This document shows, piece after piece, positions 19,453 through 28,529 of a stretch of DNA of 64,000 bases. The DNA is from Spirosoma fluviale (lineage in GTDB: Bacteria > Bacteroidota > Bacteroidia > Cytophagales > Spirosomataceae). A program made the translations under genes and the position numbers. The stretch is taken from NCBI RefSeq assembly GCF_900230225.1, contig NZ_OCNH01000003.1, positions 1 through 64,000 of the forward strand, in the 5' to 3' direction. Under the pieces are notes generated by a model. That model searched no databases and was not told the DNA's origin. It saw nothing but the letters and a program-made list of their open reading frames with translations. Every line of letters begins with the position of its first letter. Position 1 is the stretch's first letter.

Positions 19453-21771
19453 TTAGTACGCTTTGCGCTTCGGGTAGCTGTAGCCATAGCCGAAATCCTC
19501 ACTGTTAGGGTAGTTAACGGCATTGACAATGACGTTCAGCGATTTGAACTTGTGGCTGTCGTTCAGGTTAGACAGCAAACGCATGTAGTTGCGGGGGGTG
19601 TACTCGTGGCGTACGACGTAAAAAGCCGTATCGGTATAGGGTCCCAGCAGCGTGGCATCGGCCAGCATACTCACCGGAGGAGTATCCAGTATGATGTAAT
19701 CGAACTCATTGCGGAGTTGATCGAGCAATACCTGAATGCGTCCGTTAGACAACAGCTCCGTTGGGTTATTAGGAATTGGACCGCTCGAAATGAAGTACAG
19801 ATTAGGATGAACCTGGGTTTGCTGAATCAACTGCTCATGTCCAATCCGGCCATCGAGATAGCTGGAGATACCCGGTTTGTCGAGCTGAGTCATGTTCAGG
19901 TACTGAGCCGTTTGGGGCTTACGCAGATCCAGTTCCAGGACAATGACCTTCTTGTTGAGCAGCGCCAGGCTCAGGGCCAGGTTTATGCTGACAAAGCTCT
20001 TGCCTTCTCCACTAACCGACGAAGTGATCAAAATCACCTGCCCGTCTACCGCTCCATCTTCCCGGGCTGCATACTGTAAATTGGCCCGGAGAATTTTGAA
20101 CTGCTCGGCAATGAGCGAGTGGCTGGTCAAGTCAACAATGTTGTTCTTAAGCTGTTTTGGCTTCCTGGTGATCTCACCGAACACCGCAATGCCTGTTTCT
20201 TCTTCGATCTCCTTTCGCGACTGTACTTTGTCGTTCATCAGGCCACGCGCGCTGATAAACCCGGCCGGAATAAGCAGTCCTGCGAAGACGGCCAGCATGT
20301 AAATGCTACTGTGACTTGGCTTAATTGGCCCCGGAGAACTGTACGGTGCATCCATAACGCGGCTATCCGTAATGGAAGGCGCATGGGCAATGGCTGTCTC
20401 TTCTTTTTTCTGAAGGAGCAGCAAATACAGGTTTTCCTTGATGGACTGCTGGCGCTTAATATTCACAAACTCGCGCTCCTTGCGGGGAATCGTTCGGATA
20501 GACGAGGTAAAGCGGCCATTCTGCTGTTTCAGGCTGCTTTGCGTTACCAGCAAATTCTGCCGCTGGTTAGAAACGTAGTCCAGAATAGAGGCCTTGGTAC
20601 TGGCAATCTGGGCCTCAATCGTTTGCCGATAAGGGTTGTCGGGCTGGGTTGTCCGGTTGTATTTTTCCTGCTGTGTGCTAAGATCACTTAGTTTTCTCAA
20701 CAGGCCAGACAAAACAGCATCATTCCCCATCACCGTAGCGGGGGCCGCGCCGTCCTGGCTGCTTCTCAAATATCTCTCGACCCCACTTAACATCTTCAGC
20801 TGAATATCAACGTCGTTCAGGCGGGCGTCATTATCTTTTACCGATTCCAGAAACAGGTTTCCTTCCGCGCTCAGATCCGTTATGCCAGCTTCACTCTTGT
20901 AGGATTCTACGTTTTTTTCAACGTTACCTAACTCGCCGGTAATCATACGCAGGCGCTCGTCGATGAACTGCATCGTACTGGCCGCTTCCTTGTTCTTATC
21001 TGTCAGGACTGCGAACGTGTACTCGTCCATCAGCTTGGCCAGAATCGCTTTCCCTTTTGAGGGCACCGACGTTTCCATGCCCAGCTTAAGTACCGTACTC
21101 TTCTGGTTGTTCAGTTCTACTTTGACTGCTCCCTGATATTGCTGAATTGTTGACTCTTTGTCGTAAAAAGCAACCTTAATTACGTTTTTTTCGGGGTTAT
21201 AGAGCGAATCGATATACGTTACGTTAAACGTACCGTAATCACTTTTTGCTACCTGGTTAAAGTTATATTCCCCTTTCTTATTGCCTTCTTCATCCAGCAG
21301 TTCATACTGCTTTGGATTCAGAATATGTACAGAAACTGGCGCATAATAAGCCGTTGGATTAAGCTTAATTACGTTTACATGAATAGGCGACGAATCAAAA
21401 ATTTCTTCATCATCCCGAACATCCCCTTTTTGAAAATAGGCGATGTTCAAATTCAAATCATCGACCACCCGCTGAATCAATGTGCGGGACTTTAATGTCT
21501 CAATTTCATTCTCGATATTTTTTTCGCTTGGCTTGCTGTTTTCGCTTTTGATGATGTCATCACCAATCATACCCTTATCCTCTTTTTTGATAAGGAGAGC
21601 CGCGCTTACCTGATAAATTGGTGTTGTGTTGCGAAGGTAATAGTAGGCACCACCCAGGGCAGCTACCAATGCAATAACAAACCAGTACCAATTGCGTAAA
21701 TACTTCGAAAAAAACAAGCGCATATTCACGGGCTTATTTGGCGTCGAATAGTTATACTGATTGTCAATCAT
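19453..21771 (-). CDS. Wzc-like polysaccharide co-polymerase / tyrosine autokinase
   Basis: 772 residues. Wzz-type chain-length domain at the N-terminus with a first membrane helix (around 30-48), long coiled-coil region (about 260-450), second helix (IYMLAVFAGLLIPAGF, around 490), and a C-terminal BY-kinase with Walker A (SSVSGEGKSF, near residue 585), Walker A' (VIVLELDLRKP) and Walker B (YIILDTPPVS). The last residues are tyrosine-rich (FGYGYSYPKRKAY), the autophosphorylation cluster that controls oligomer state and polymer length. It partners with the Wza-like exporter encoded just upstream. Confidence 0.93.
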   Translation of the reverse strand: MIDNQYNYSTPNKPVNMRLFFSKYLRNWYWFVIALVAALGGAYYYLRNTTPIYQVSAALLIKKEDKGMIGDDIIKSENSKPSEKNIENEIETLKSRTLIQRVVDDLNLNIAYFQKGDVRDDEEIFDSSPIHVNVIKLNPTAYYAPVSVHILNPKQYELLDEEGNKKGEYNFNQVAKSDYGTFNVTYIDSLYNPEKNVIKVAFYDKESTIQQYQGAVKVELNNQKSTVLKLGMETSVPSKGKAILAKLMDEYTFAVLTDKNKEAASTMQFIDERLRMITGELGNVEKNVESYKSEAGITDLSAEGNLFLESVKDNDARLNDVDIQLKMLSGVERYLRSSQDGAAPATVMGNDAVLSGLLRKLSDLSTQQEKYNRTTQPDNPYRQTIEAQIASTKASILDYVSNQRQNLLVTQSSLKQQNGRFTSSIRTIPRKEREFVNIKRQQSIKENLYLLLLQKKEETAIAHAPSITDSRVMDAPYSSPGPIKPSHSSIYMLAVFAGLLIPAGFISARGLMNDKVQSRKEIEEETGIAVFGEITRKPKQLKNNIVDLTSHSLIAEQFKILRANLQYAAREDGAVDGQVILITSSVSGEGKSFVSINLALSLALLNKKVIVLELDLRKPQTAQYLNMTQLDKPGISSYLDGRIGHEQLIQQTQVHPNLYFISSGPIPNNPTELLSNGRIQVLLDQLRNEFDYIILDTPPVSMLADATLLGPYTDTAFYVVRHEYTPRNYMRLLSNLNDSHKFKSLNVIVNAVNYPNSEDFGYGYSYPKRKAY

Positions 21772-21818
21772 TTCTAGTCTTATTTATAACGTGAGTTTCT
21801 GAAATATGGCTGTTCGGG

Positions 21819-22649
21819 CTAGTTGAACAGGATATTTGCCAGAAATAATAATGTGGATGTTAACCCTAAATAAATAGGTAATAACTGAAACGTACGGTCG
21901 GCGGATGTCAGTTTTCCACTACGCGGTTCTATATAAACAACGTCGTTATTTTGAACAAAGAAATAAGGTGAGTTCAGCACGCTTCTGGAGGTTAGGTCCA
22001 GGCGGATAACTTCGCGCTTTGCCCCGTTCATTCGGATAAGCATCACATTATCCCGACGGCCAAAAACCGTTAAATCACCGGCCATTCCTAGCAGGTCAGG
22101 CAATGTTGTTTTGTTATCAAGTAAACTAAAAATGCCTGGGCGGTTAACTTCCCCCAATACGGTAACTTTGTAATTCAACTGACGAACCGTTACCGAAGGA
22201 TTGGTGAGGTATTTGCCAAGTTTTTCGACCAAAAGTTTATTGGCATCTTTTATCGACAATCCTACTAAGTTTACGTTGCCAACGAGCGGGATATTAACGT
22301 TTCCTGCTTCATCGACCATGTAACCCAAAGGCTGCTGTCCCTGCGTGGTTGCCCCCGGAAAGATCGTTAGGTTAAGCGGGTGAACGTTAGGGAAGTTGAT
22401 GAGCTCGTTCGATTCTTCACTTAAGCTTGTTACAACGATGGCAAGAATATCTCCTTTTTCAATAACTGATAGTGAGGGCGTTACTGGTTGTAGTGTACTG
22501 TAGCTTGCGGTATCTATCTGGCGACCCCCCTGAAAGTAGATCACTGATTTAGTTGATGTACATGCTGAAAAAAAGACCATTAAAAAACCGAAGTTAATTA
22601 ATGTTATACAGAACTTGTTTAAAGTCAGTCTGTTAATGGAGGTGGTCAT
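21819..22649 (-). CDS. Wza-like polysaccharide export lipoprotein
   Basis: 276 residues. Signal peptide with lipobox ending FFSAC (Cys30), then a poly-export domain (SVIEKGDILAIVVTSL, VDEAGNVNIPLVGNV) and one SLBB domain (VTVLGEVNRPGIFSLLDNKT). The C-terminus is a hydrophobic helix (YLGLTSTLLFLANILFN), as in Wza-type outer-membrane channels of this phylum. It forms the outer-membrane pore for the exopolysaccharide. The gap to the Wzc gene is 47 bp. Confidence 0.92.
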   Translation of the reverse strand: MTTSINRLTLNKFCITLINFGFLMVFFSACTSTKSVIYFQGGRQIDTASYSTLQPVTPSLSVIEKGDILAIVVTSLSEESNELINFPNVHPLNLTIFPGATTQGQQPLGYMVDEAGNVNIPLVGNVNLVGLSIKDANKLLVEKLGKYLTNPSVTVRQLNYKVTVLGEVNRPGIFSLLDNKTTLPDLLGMAGDLTVFGRRDNVMLIRMNGAKREVIRLDLTSRSVLNSPYFFVQNNDVVYIEPRSGKLTSADRTFQLLPIYLGLTSTLLFLANILFN

Positions 22650-22694
22650 ATCAATACGTTGTCGGTGAAAAGTATACTTAATCGGGTTGCCGGA

Positions 22695-23483
22695 TTACCA
22701 GGCATTTTTATCACCTTCAAGCATTGTTTTAATAGTGAGGAAAAATATTTTCATATCGAACAGAAAACTTCTCTGTTTGATGTAAAAAAGGTCGTAGCGA
22801 ACGCGGTGATCCATTTTTTGAGATTTCTCAGTTTCGCCCCGTGCCCCGCGTACCTGGGCAAGACCCGTAATACCCGGTTTTATTGTGTACCGATTGCGGT
22901 AAGTCATGGATGTCCAATGAAGAACATCGTGTTGTACCGCGTGTGGACGAGGCCCAACGATACTCATACTCCCGAGCAAAACATTAATGAATTGAGGTAA
23001 TTCATCGAGATTTGTTTTCCGTAAGAACCGACCAACCCGTGTTACCCGGTTGTCATTGAAACTGGTCTGCTTAAATTCCGTCTGCTTGCTATTGTACATC
23101 GTACGAAATTTTATGCAGGGAAAGCAAGCTCCTTTGTAACCAGTTCTGGGTTGTATGAAGAATATAGATCCGGGAGAATCTATAAAAATGATAATGCCAA
23201 TTATTGGTAACAACCAACTCAGGACAAACACAATAACTACAGTTGAGATTAGTATGTCAACTATTCGTTTACCAACGAGTAAATAGAAAGAATTCGATTT
23301 ATCAATGACGAAGCTTTCATCTTCGATCCATTGTAAATATAAATTGCTTGTCGGCTTGGTCGAAAGGTAGAATTTTGAAAGAACGTTTTCCATGTTTCTT
23401 TGGCTAAAGCTTGGTGTTACTTCGATTGTATCTAGTTCACAGTCTTTGTTACTTTCCCTTGAAGAAACGATTGTGTTTGTCAT
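22695..23483 (-). CDS. Initiating sugar-phosphate transferase (bacterial sugar transferase family)
   Basis: 262 residues. One hydrophobic segment (IVDILISTVVIVFVLSWLLP, about 70-95) is followed by the full catalytic domain: KFRTM motif, LRKTNLDELPQFINVLLGSM, SIVGPRPH and the late KPGITGLAQV. This family moves a sugar phosphate from UDP-sugar to undecaprenyl phosphate, starting repeat-unit synthesis. The protein lacks the four extra N-terminal helices of WbaP/WcaJ, so it is closer to the compact type with an added soluble N-terminus of about 65 residues. First gene of the locus. Confidence 0.9.
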   Translation of the reverse strand: MTNTIVSSRESNKDCELDTIEVTPSFSQRNMENVLSKFYLSTKPTSNLYLQWIEDESFVIDKSNSFYLLVGKRIVDILISTVVIVFVLSWLLPIIGIIIFIDSPGSIFFIQPRTGYKGACFPCIKFRTMYNSKQTEFKQTSFNDNRVTRVGRFLRKTNLDELPQFINVLLGSMSIVGPRPHAVQHDVLHWTSMTYRNRYTIKPGITGLAQVRGARGETEKSQKMDHRVRYDLFYIKQRSFLFDMKIFFLTIKTMLEGDKNAW

Positions 23484-23628
23484 GGCCTAAAACCGGTATG
23501 TGAAATTTACAACCCGTAGAAAAAATTAATAAGGCAAGCGTAGTAAGTAAACTGTCTGTAAAAGTTACAGTAGCCTCTTAAAGCTTACCGTTATAACTTG
23601 CTTCAACTTTTAGACGCTGTTTTAGTCA

Positions 23629-23636
23629 CAAAATTA
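23629..23636 (-). promoter_or_regulatory. Candidate Bacteroidota -7 box for the exopolysaccharide operon
   Basis: On the minus strand the octamer TAATTTTG fits the TAnnTTTG consensus of Bacteroidota housekeeping promoters. It lies about 145 bp upstream of the first start codon. The upstream -33 element is weak (a TTTTC about 20 bp away), so the call rests on one box in an AT-rich context. Confidence 0.22.
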
Positions 23637-24126
23637 CTTGAGTACTACTAAGAAAATAGGATAAATTATTTAATGGGACTTTTGTATTAACTCTAAAATT
23701 TGTTACCACAGTGCCGCAAAAACTGTCATTATAGCCGCATTATGTTTACTATATTTCTTAAAAATAATGTTTTATAATTTATTTGTTGCCTTTTAAAAAT
23801 TTATGTAAATAAATAATCTAAAACTAAGAAGAGAAATTATAGTATTTTTTTTATGATTGCCGTCTGAAAAAAAAAGCCGCTACTTAGAAATTTTTTTTAG
23901 GCAGTTTTACTACTCTGAAAATTGCTTAATCTAATATGGGAATTATATAATTATTTCACTATTCTCTTACTTCTCTAACCTACTGTCCAAAAATTTCGGC
24001 GATTTGGGGGGTCTACAGGATTTCTACTAATTGACCCGATTAGCAGAAGTTACAAAGATGTATCGGCTTGTTATTAATTGGTACACTAAACACTTGATCA
24101 ATAAGGATTTAACAATAAGTTAATGA

Positions 24127-24306
24127 GAGTTTCAACAGACTGGACAACTGTTGTTTATCCATTTTCTACAAAGACCTTTCTTACAAACACGAGAATTAGC
24201 GTCTTTGGTCAACGAAGTAGTAACGGGTAAAAGACAGAAAGTATACGATCGTTTCCACACGAGTGATATTGTACTTTATGAGGAAGTGTATTTATTCGAT
24301 TTGTAG
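24127..24306 (+). pseudogene. Possible gene remnant (59-codon open frame without start)
   Basis: Between two stops the plus strand stays open for 59 codons and encodes a protein-like mix of residues (TRELASLVNEVVTGKRQKVY, then FHTSDIVLYEEVYLFDL), unusual for DNA this AT-rich. No ATG or GTG with a plausible ribosome-binding site lies at its beginning. It may be the C-terminal relic of a lost gene; I do not recognise the family. Chance is a real alternative. Confidence 0.2.
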
Positions 24307-24566
24307 CTTTCAGGGAAGTAAGTGAAGCTTACGAAAACAAGTAACTAAACTTTTTTTATAGTAGCAAATAGGCAGGAAAAAATTGCTCAAATGGTAGTTT
24401 TGTTAAATAAAATTGATGTAAGATAAACCAAAATAGGGGTATAGAGTAAATTATAGTTAGTTATTCATGATGACAAAAGGTGCTTTAAATTGCCCGTAAA
24501 GCAACGGTCCTGTTAATCGGTTTTGTGGGCATTTACCGACAGTAAAGACGCGTTGTTTTTAGCTAC

Positions 24567-24987
24567 TTATCGAACTCTTACAGACAGTTTTTTTAATTGA
24601 TCGAGATGACGTCCGTATAGCCGTTGTATATACACTTTTATTAAAAGAAGAAGGCCAATCAAACCCGCAGTTAGTAAGGCTAACAGCATAAAAAAGGTGG
24701 GTTTGTTTGTATTAATTTGTTTAGTGGAAGCAAAAAGGGATCGTTGATTTGCCAGGCGGCTACCGTGTAACCGATGTAGCCGCCCATGAAAAAATGATGG
24801 GCTCCGCCCATAGGCAAAAGCTAAAGTGGATTCGGATAAATCGTTCTGCGACCTTGATCTGGCGCTGTAAATAAGTACGCAGGTCGGTAACTTCGGGTTG
24901 CACGCCTTCAGTGTTGGTACTGCCAGCTAAAGGCGATGATCTGTACGATACTAATGACACCGACGATGCCCGTAAGCCATCGAATGG
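24567..24987 (-). pseudogene. Remnant of a sigma-linked two-helix membrane protein
   Basis: Pieces of one membrane protein survive in different frames: a first helix (WLTGIVGVISIVQIIAFSWQ), a linker (EVTDLRTYLQRQIKVAERFI), a short piece starting GGYIGYTVAAWQIND, and a last helix with a basic tail (LLALLTAGLIGLLLLIKVYI then QRLYGRHLDQLKKL) ending at the stop at 24567-24569. At least three frame changes separate them. Proteins of this layout are often encoded directly after ECF sigma factors in Bacteroidota, in keeping with the sigma remnant that precedes it (from memory). Confidence 0.65.
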
Positions 24988-25284
24988 TGTACCATCATCA
25001 TCGTACGGGGCATGGGCCAGCGCTAGTTTGCTGTCCAACACCTGCTGCATGGTTATTTTCTTTTTCTTACGGAAGTAAGAAATGGCGGTATTCAGGCAAT
25101 CTGATAGAGCTAGGCCGTGAAACGAGGGTCATTCCGAAATAGGCCATGACGTCTAGGCATTCAGCAGAATCTCCTGAAACAGGTCCTCCCGGTCGATGGA
25201 GTTGTTAATATATAAATGGCAGACCTTGTGGATGATCTTCTGATGCTGTCGGATGAGGTTGAGGGAATCCGGCGCGGAAGACAT
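24988..25284 (-). pseudogene. Broken ECF sigma-70 factor
   Basis: The ATG at 25282-25284 opens a normal region 2 (SLNLIRQHQKIIHKVCHLYI, then NNSIDREDLFQEILLNA) that hits a stop at 25153-25155. Further on, the typical end of region 2 reappears as LYQIA followed, after a one-base slip, by LNTAISYFRKKKKITMQQVL and DSKLALAHAPYDDDGTP. Region 4, the -35 recognition helix, is absent: the frame runs straight into the membrane-protein remnant, so a deletion joined the two genes. The frame from 25050 (96 codons) is therefore a chance fusion and not a real protein. Confidence 0.75.
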
Positions 25285-25303
25285 GGCGTTTGTCAGGGAA
25301 CAG

Positions 25304-26161
25304 CTAGTTCACGGCTTTTATGGTGTAGCCTTTTTTGCGGAGTAACTGAATAACGCCCTTGTCGCCCCCCAGATGACCGGCCCCAACGGCAATAAACGTG
25401 GGTTTTTGCTTAACGGCCTGCTCAATCGTCGGAATCCAGTTGGCGTTGCGGTCATTGAGTAGTACATCTTCATACCCCGCCATGTCGCTAAACTCACTCT
25501 GCCGCATCAGTTTGAGCAGTCCATCGAGGTCCTGCGCTTTATAGAGGGTGATTAGCTGATTGAATTCAGTACGTGCCTTTTCCTGATTCCGGACCATCTC
25601 CACCAATTCGGCAGCTTGTTTCTCGACCGGAATTTTGTCGAAAACGTCGAACTGCGATTCCACGGTTTCGAGCCCCAGGACTTCCTTTTTCTGCTCCGAC
25701 GCCATTTTGGCGAAGGTCATATCGTAGGATTCGGGCTGGCAGTTAAGCAGTGTCATGTAGTTCATAGACATCAGCGCCAGGGGTTTGAGCATTCCCAACT
25801 GAGCGAGGCCCGCGCCCATTTTGCTTTTGTAATAGTCATTCAGCAGGTTGTAATCGTCGGGTTTGAGCCATTCTTTGTACGACTTCCCACCCGTATTCAT
25901 CATGCCTTTCTGCATTTTGGGCATCATTTGCGGATCGTCCATATCCAGTTCCAGATACACCTGCTCTGTACTCGACAGGGCTTTCCTGATCGGCTCGGTA
26001 ATGGCGAAATCGGTAGGGCAGATGAGGTGAATGGTTCCGAAAAGGTACGAGGGTTTGGCGAGATCCTTGCCCGATATCTCCCAAAGCATAGACTTGTTCT
26101 GACCAAAGCCAAACGTTGTTAGTCCAGTCAGGGTAAACGTTAAAAATAGTTTCTTAAGCAT
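25304..26161 (-). CDS. TraB/GumN family protein, secreted
   Basis: 285 residues with a signal peptide (LFLTFTLTGLTTFGFGQ). The family hallmarks are present: an early GTIH motif (SYLFGTIHLICPTDF), a central region with EVLGLETVESQFDVFDKIPV containing the conserved glutamate, and a late VGAGHLGGDKGVIQLLRKKG. TraB/GumN proteins are Tiki-like metalloprotease relatives; substrate here is unknown. It lies 19 bp downstream (in map sense) of the dead sigma locus, but its own promoter is on the far side. Confidence 0.88.
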   Translation of the reverse strand: MLKKLFLTFTLTGLTTFGFGQNKSMLWEISGKDLAKPSYLFGTIHLICPTDFAITEPIRKALSSTEQVYLELDMDDPQMMPKMQKGMMNTGGKSYKEWLKPDDYNLLNDYYKSKMGAGLAQLGMLKPLALMSMNYMTLLNCQPESYDMTFAKMASEQKKEVLGLETVESQFDVFDKIPVEKQAAELVEMVRNQEKARTEFNQLITLYKAQDLDGLLKLMRQSEFSDMAGYEDVLLNDRNANWIPTIEQAVKQKPTFIAVGAGHLGGDKGVIQLLRKKGYTIKAVN

Positions 26162-26270
26162 GGTTGCGGGTTATTAATGTTGTGTTTGACGTATAGGTCG
26201 CCGGGTTGATTTAAATAGTACAGCAGGAGTGAAAATTTTTCTGCTCGGTATAGTCTGTGACTATGTCTAA

Positions 26271-26374
26271 AACCTGTTTAAACTTTTGTTTCGATGCTGG
26301 TTTTGTCATCCCTCGTTCCTCGGGATGACAAAAAACGCCTAATTCAACTTGAAAAATAAAAATTTAAACAGGTT
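26271..26374. repeat. Nested inverted repeat (104 bp)
   Basis: Outer arms AACCTGTTTAAA (26271-26282) and TTTAAACAGGTT (26363-26374) are exact complements. Inside is a second perfect 12-bp hairpin, TTTTGTCATCCC (26301-26312) with GGGATGACAAAA (26322-26333), separated by nine bases. It sits between two minus-strand genes. The nested layout resembles small non-autonomous palindromic elements. Confidence 0.8.
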
Positions 26375-26419
26375 ACCAATAAAAGATGACAGCACTACAA
26401 ATAAACTGATAATCGCCAA

Positions 26420-27310
26420 TCAACCTCCTGTCGCCAGCAGCGTTAGCCAGGCTTCTTTGACGTTGCGCTCGGCCAGCAGGTTTTTAGCCCGCAAATGAAG
26501 CAGGTCGGGGAGGTATTGGCAGCCGTTTCTGGCTTCGTCAAATAACGCCGTCAACGCGCCGGATTCCAGAAAGGCCGTCACCTCGTCGGCGGTGGGCAAT
26601 TCTGAAATGCTGCCCAGTTTCCCGAGGTCATTCCCTGATAAAATGGCGCTGTTACGAATGTGGACGGGAATGGTATCAACGCCGATGCCTGTCTGCGGGC
26701 GGGCTACTTCAAACAGCGCATCGCCCTGCGCACGGCAGTACCAGTCGCCACCCATCCGGGCAACAAGGTCGATCAGATGCGGATCGACGGTGCCTTTTTC
26801 GGTGAAAATAGCCTCGTGAAAGTGACCCGCCACCACTTCGCAGATAACCAGATGCCCGGCTCCTGGCCCCTCGCCCGAAGCAATGATCTGCTTCACGACA
26901 CATTCAAAAACGGCTGGTGATTCGGCAACCCTTGGCGGACGAACCAGATCGGACGGAACAGCGGTAAATCCGGCTTTTTCAAACTCATTGATACCTCGCT
27001 CAAACTCGGCACTGGCCAGCGACATTTGTTCCACCATGGCGTAATTAACGACGTTGATGACTACCTCGCCAACCTCTTCCAGATTGAGCAGGGTATGTTT
27101 TTTATGCCCGTGCCGGTTAATGGTCGGGGCAAAAACCAGCGTTGGCGGGTTGTAGCCAAAGAGGTTAAAGAAGCTGAACGGACTTAAGTTGACGGTGCCA
27201 TCGGCAGCAATGGTGCTGGCGAAGGCAATGGGACGCGGCCCAATCGTACCGATCATGTACCGGTAAAATTCGTTAGGGGGCACATCCGCCGGGCGAACAG
27301 TTTTAGTCAT
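26420..27310 (-). CDS. Flavin reductase-like domain protein
   Basis: 296 residues from MTKTVRPADVPPNEFYRYMI; a longer frame starting further upstream would lie inside the preceding gene. The FMN-binding split-barrel signature is clear: GTIGPRPIAFASTI, NLSPFSFFNLFGYNPPTLVF and HTLLNLEEVGEVVINVVNY. Such proteins bind FMN and serve as flavin reductases or flavin-dependent oxidoreductases; the C-terminal 100 residues are extra and not recognised. Start overlaps the stop of the DUF6048 gene by 8 bp, so the genes are coupled. Confidence 0.85.
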   Translation of the reverse strand: MTKTVRPADVPPNEFYRYMIGTIGPRPIAFASTIAADGTVNLSPFSFFNLFGYNPPTLVFAPTINRHGHKKHTLLNLEEVGEVVINVVNYAMVEQMSLASAEFERGINEFEKAGFTAVPSDLVRPPRVAESPAVFECVVKQIIASGEGPGAGHLVICEVVAGHFHEAIFTEKGTVDPHLIDLVARMGGDWYCRAQGDALFEVARPQTGIGVDTIPVHIRNSAILSGNDLGKLGSISELPTADEVTAFLESGALTALFDEARNGCQYLPDLLHLRAKNLLAERNVKEAWLTLLATGG

Positions 27311-27959
27311 GCAATGAAGTGGCCGTTGGGCGCGGGTGAAGTTGATAGAACAAATGTATACCAACCCCAACACTATATACCAACGAATTTCCCGCTACAT
27401 GCCCGATTCCGGGGACAAAATACGGGGGTACTCCGCCGTCTTTGGTACCGAAGATGGCAGCTGTTGTGACCCGGCCCGTAAAGCGGAGTAAAAATCGGGG
27501 TGAGAGCGCCGTCTGATGCCCAAGAATGCCTTCAAGTCCAATGGCCAGATTGGACAGGTCGGGAATAGGGCTTTCGTAGTCACCGAATGTAGTGCCTTTG
27601 AAGAAGTACGTGCCGGATTGACGGTACGACGAAACCAGCCCGTGCCAGCCAAGTACCAGCCCACCATCGCCTATGCGTTCAACACCCACTTTGAGGTAAT
27701 AGCCTTCATCGTGAAGCCGTATGTTCCGGAAAATAGTATCGGAGCGGAGACCGGCATACCCGCCAACGATGGATAAATACGTTGTCGACAGTGGGATTTT
27801 AACAGTAGCTTCGGCCAATCGGTAAGCATTATGTGCCGGTCCAACGGCGGAGAAAACGGGTTTCAGCACATCGACACCAATGAGTACCGAAGGACTCTTT
27901 TGTCCGAAACTCACCGAGGGAGCGAGCAGTAATCCCATCAAAAGTAGCCGTGATTTCAT
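27303..27959 (-). CDS. DUF6048-like outer-membrane beta-barrel protein
   Basis: 218 residues, signal peptide (LLLMGLLLAPSVSFGQ) then alternating hydrophobic strands (YLSIVGGYAGLRSD, YYLKVGVERIGDGGLVLGWH, VYSVGVGIHLFYQLHP) consistent with a small outer-membrane barrel. In Bacteroidota a DUF6452 lipoprotein is commonly encoded next to a DUF6048 protein, and that pairing is seen here with a 4-bp overlap. Function unknown. Confidence 0.7.
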   Translation of the reverse strand: MKSRLLLMGLLLAPSVSFGQKSPSVLIGVDVLKPVFSAVGPAHNAYRLAEATVKIPLSTTYLSIVGGYAGLRSDTIFRNIRLHDEGYYLKVGVERIGDGGLVLGWHGLVSSYRQSGTYFFKGTTFGDYESPIPDLSNLAIGLEGILGHQTALSPRFLLRFTGRVTTAAIFGTKDGGVPPYFVPGIGHVAGNSLVYSVGVGIHLFYQLHPRPTATSLHD

Positions 27960-28438
27960 AAGCGTAGGGCTAGTTCAATGTGCGTTTCCTGCGGGCCACC
28001 GGGAAACGAACCGTTTCGATTTTGCCAGTACGATACGCTGGAAACAGTGCCCTGAGTTGTCTTGGCGGGGATTCCGTCCGGTTCGAACAGATCCAGCACA
28101 TAGCCGCATCGCTGATTTCGGAAGGCGAAGGAGCGTCGGTAAAAAACGGTGACGGTATCCCGGCGGCCATTGAGCTGAAACACGTACCGACTCTGGTTGG
28201 CATTGAGGTTTAGGGGCAGTTCGAGCCAGATTCCACTGGTGACGATTGATGTCGATACCGGTTGCTTAGGCAATGGATTCCGGGCATCGAGGGCGTAGAT
28301 TGTGTCGATCTTCGCGGGGGTTGTCAGTTGCAGCGACAAATTGAGAAAGGGCTCTCGGGACGGCCCGCAGTTCTCACAACTCATCAGCGCAAACGATAAG
28401 CCAAATGCCATCAATAACAGGGTAAAAACAGGTCGCAT
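27956..28438 (-). CDS. DUF6452-like lipoprotein
   Basis: 160 residues from the ATG at 28436-28438; a TTG three codons earlier is less likely. A hydrophobic leader ends in a lipobox (FALMSC), followed by CENCGPSREPFLNL, where the CxxC-like cysteines of the family follow the lipid-anchored one. The rest is beta-rich. Its stop overlaps the DUF6048 start (ATGA). Likely an exported partner of the barrel protein; role unknown. Confidence 0.7.
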   Translation of the reverse strand: MRPVFTLLLMAFGLSFALMSCENCGPSREPFLNLSLQLTTPAKIDTIYALDARNPLPKQPVSTSIVTSGIWLELPLNLNANQSRYVFQLNGRRDTVTVFYRRSFAFRNQRCGYVLDLFEPDGIPAKTTQGTVSSVSYWQNRNGSFPGGPQETHIELALRL

Positions 28439-28529
28439 AAAACGCAAAAGGAGGTAGGTAAACGACTGACCCTTAACTGGACGGATGCGTTGGACTTAGT
28501 AAATTTTATAGTCGTGCCTTGACGTAAAC

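Larger units (their letters stand above)
23484..24566. other. AT-rich regulatory/decayed region upstream of the exopolysaccharide operon
   Basis: About 1.1 kb, strongly AT-rich, with no intact gene of the usual codon use. It includes the operon leader, a 59-codon open stretch without a start (24127-24306) and, at its far edge, the decayed sigma-factor locus. No transposase ends or tRNA were recognised. Confidence 0.5.

Noticed and set aside
24760..25050. 96-codon frame as an intact gene
   Set aside because: It joins the end of a sigma factor region to pieces of a membrane protein across a deletion and frame changes.
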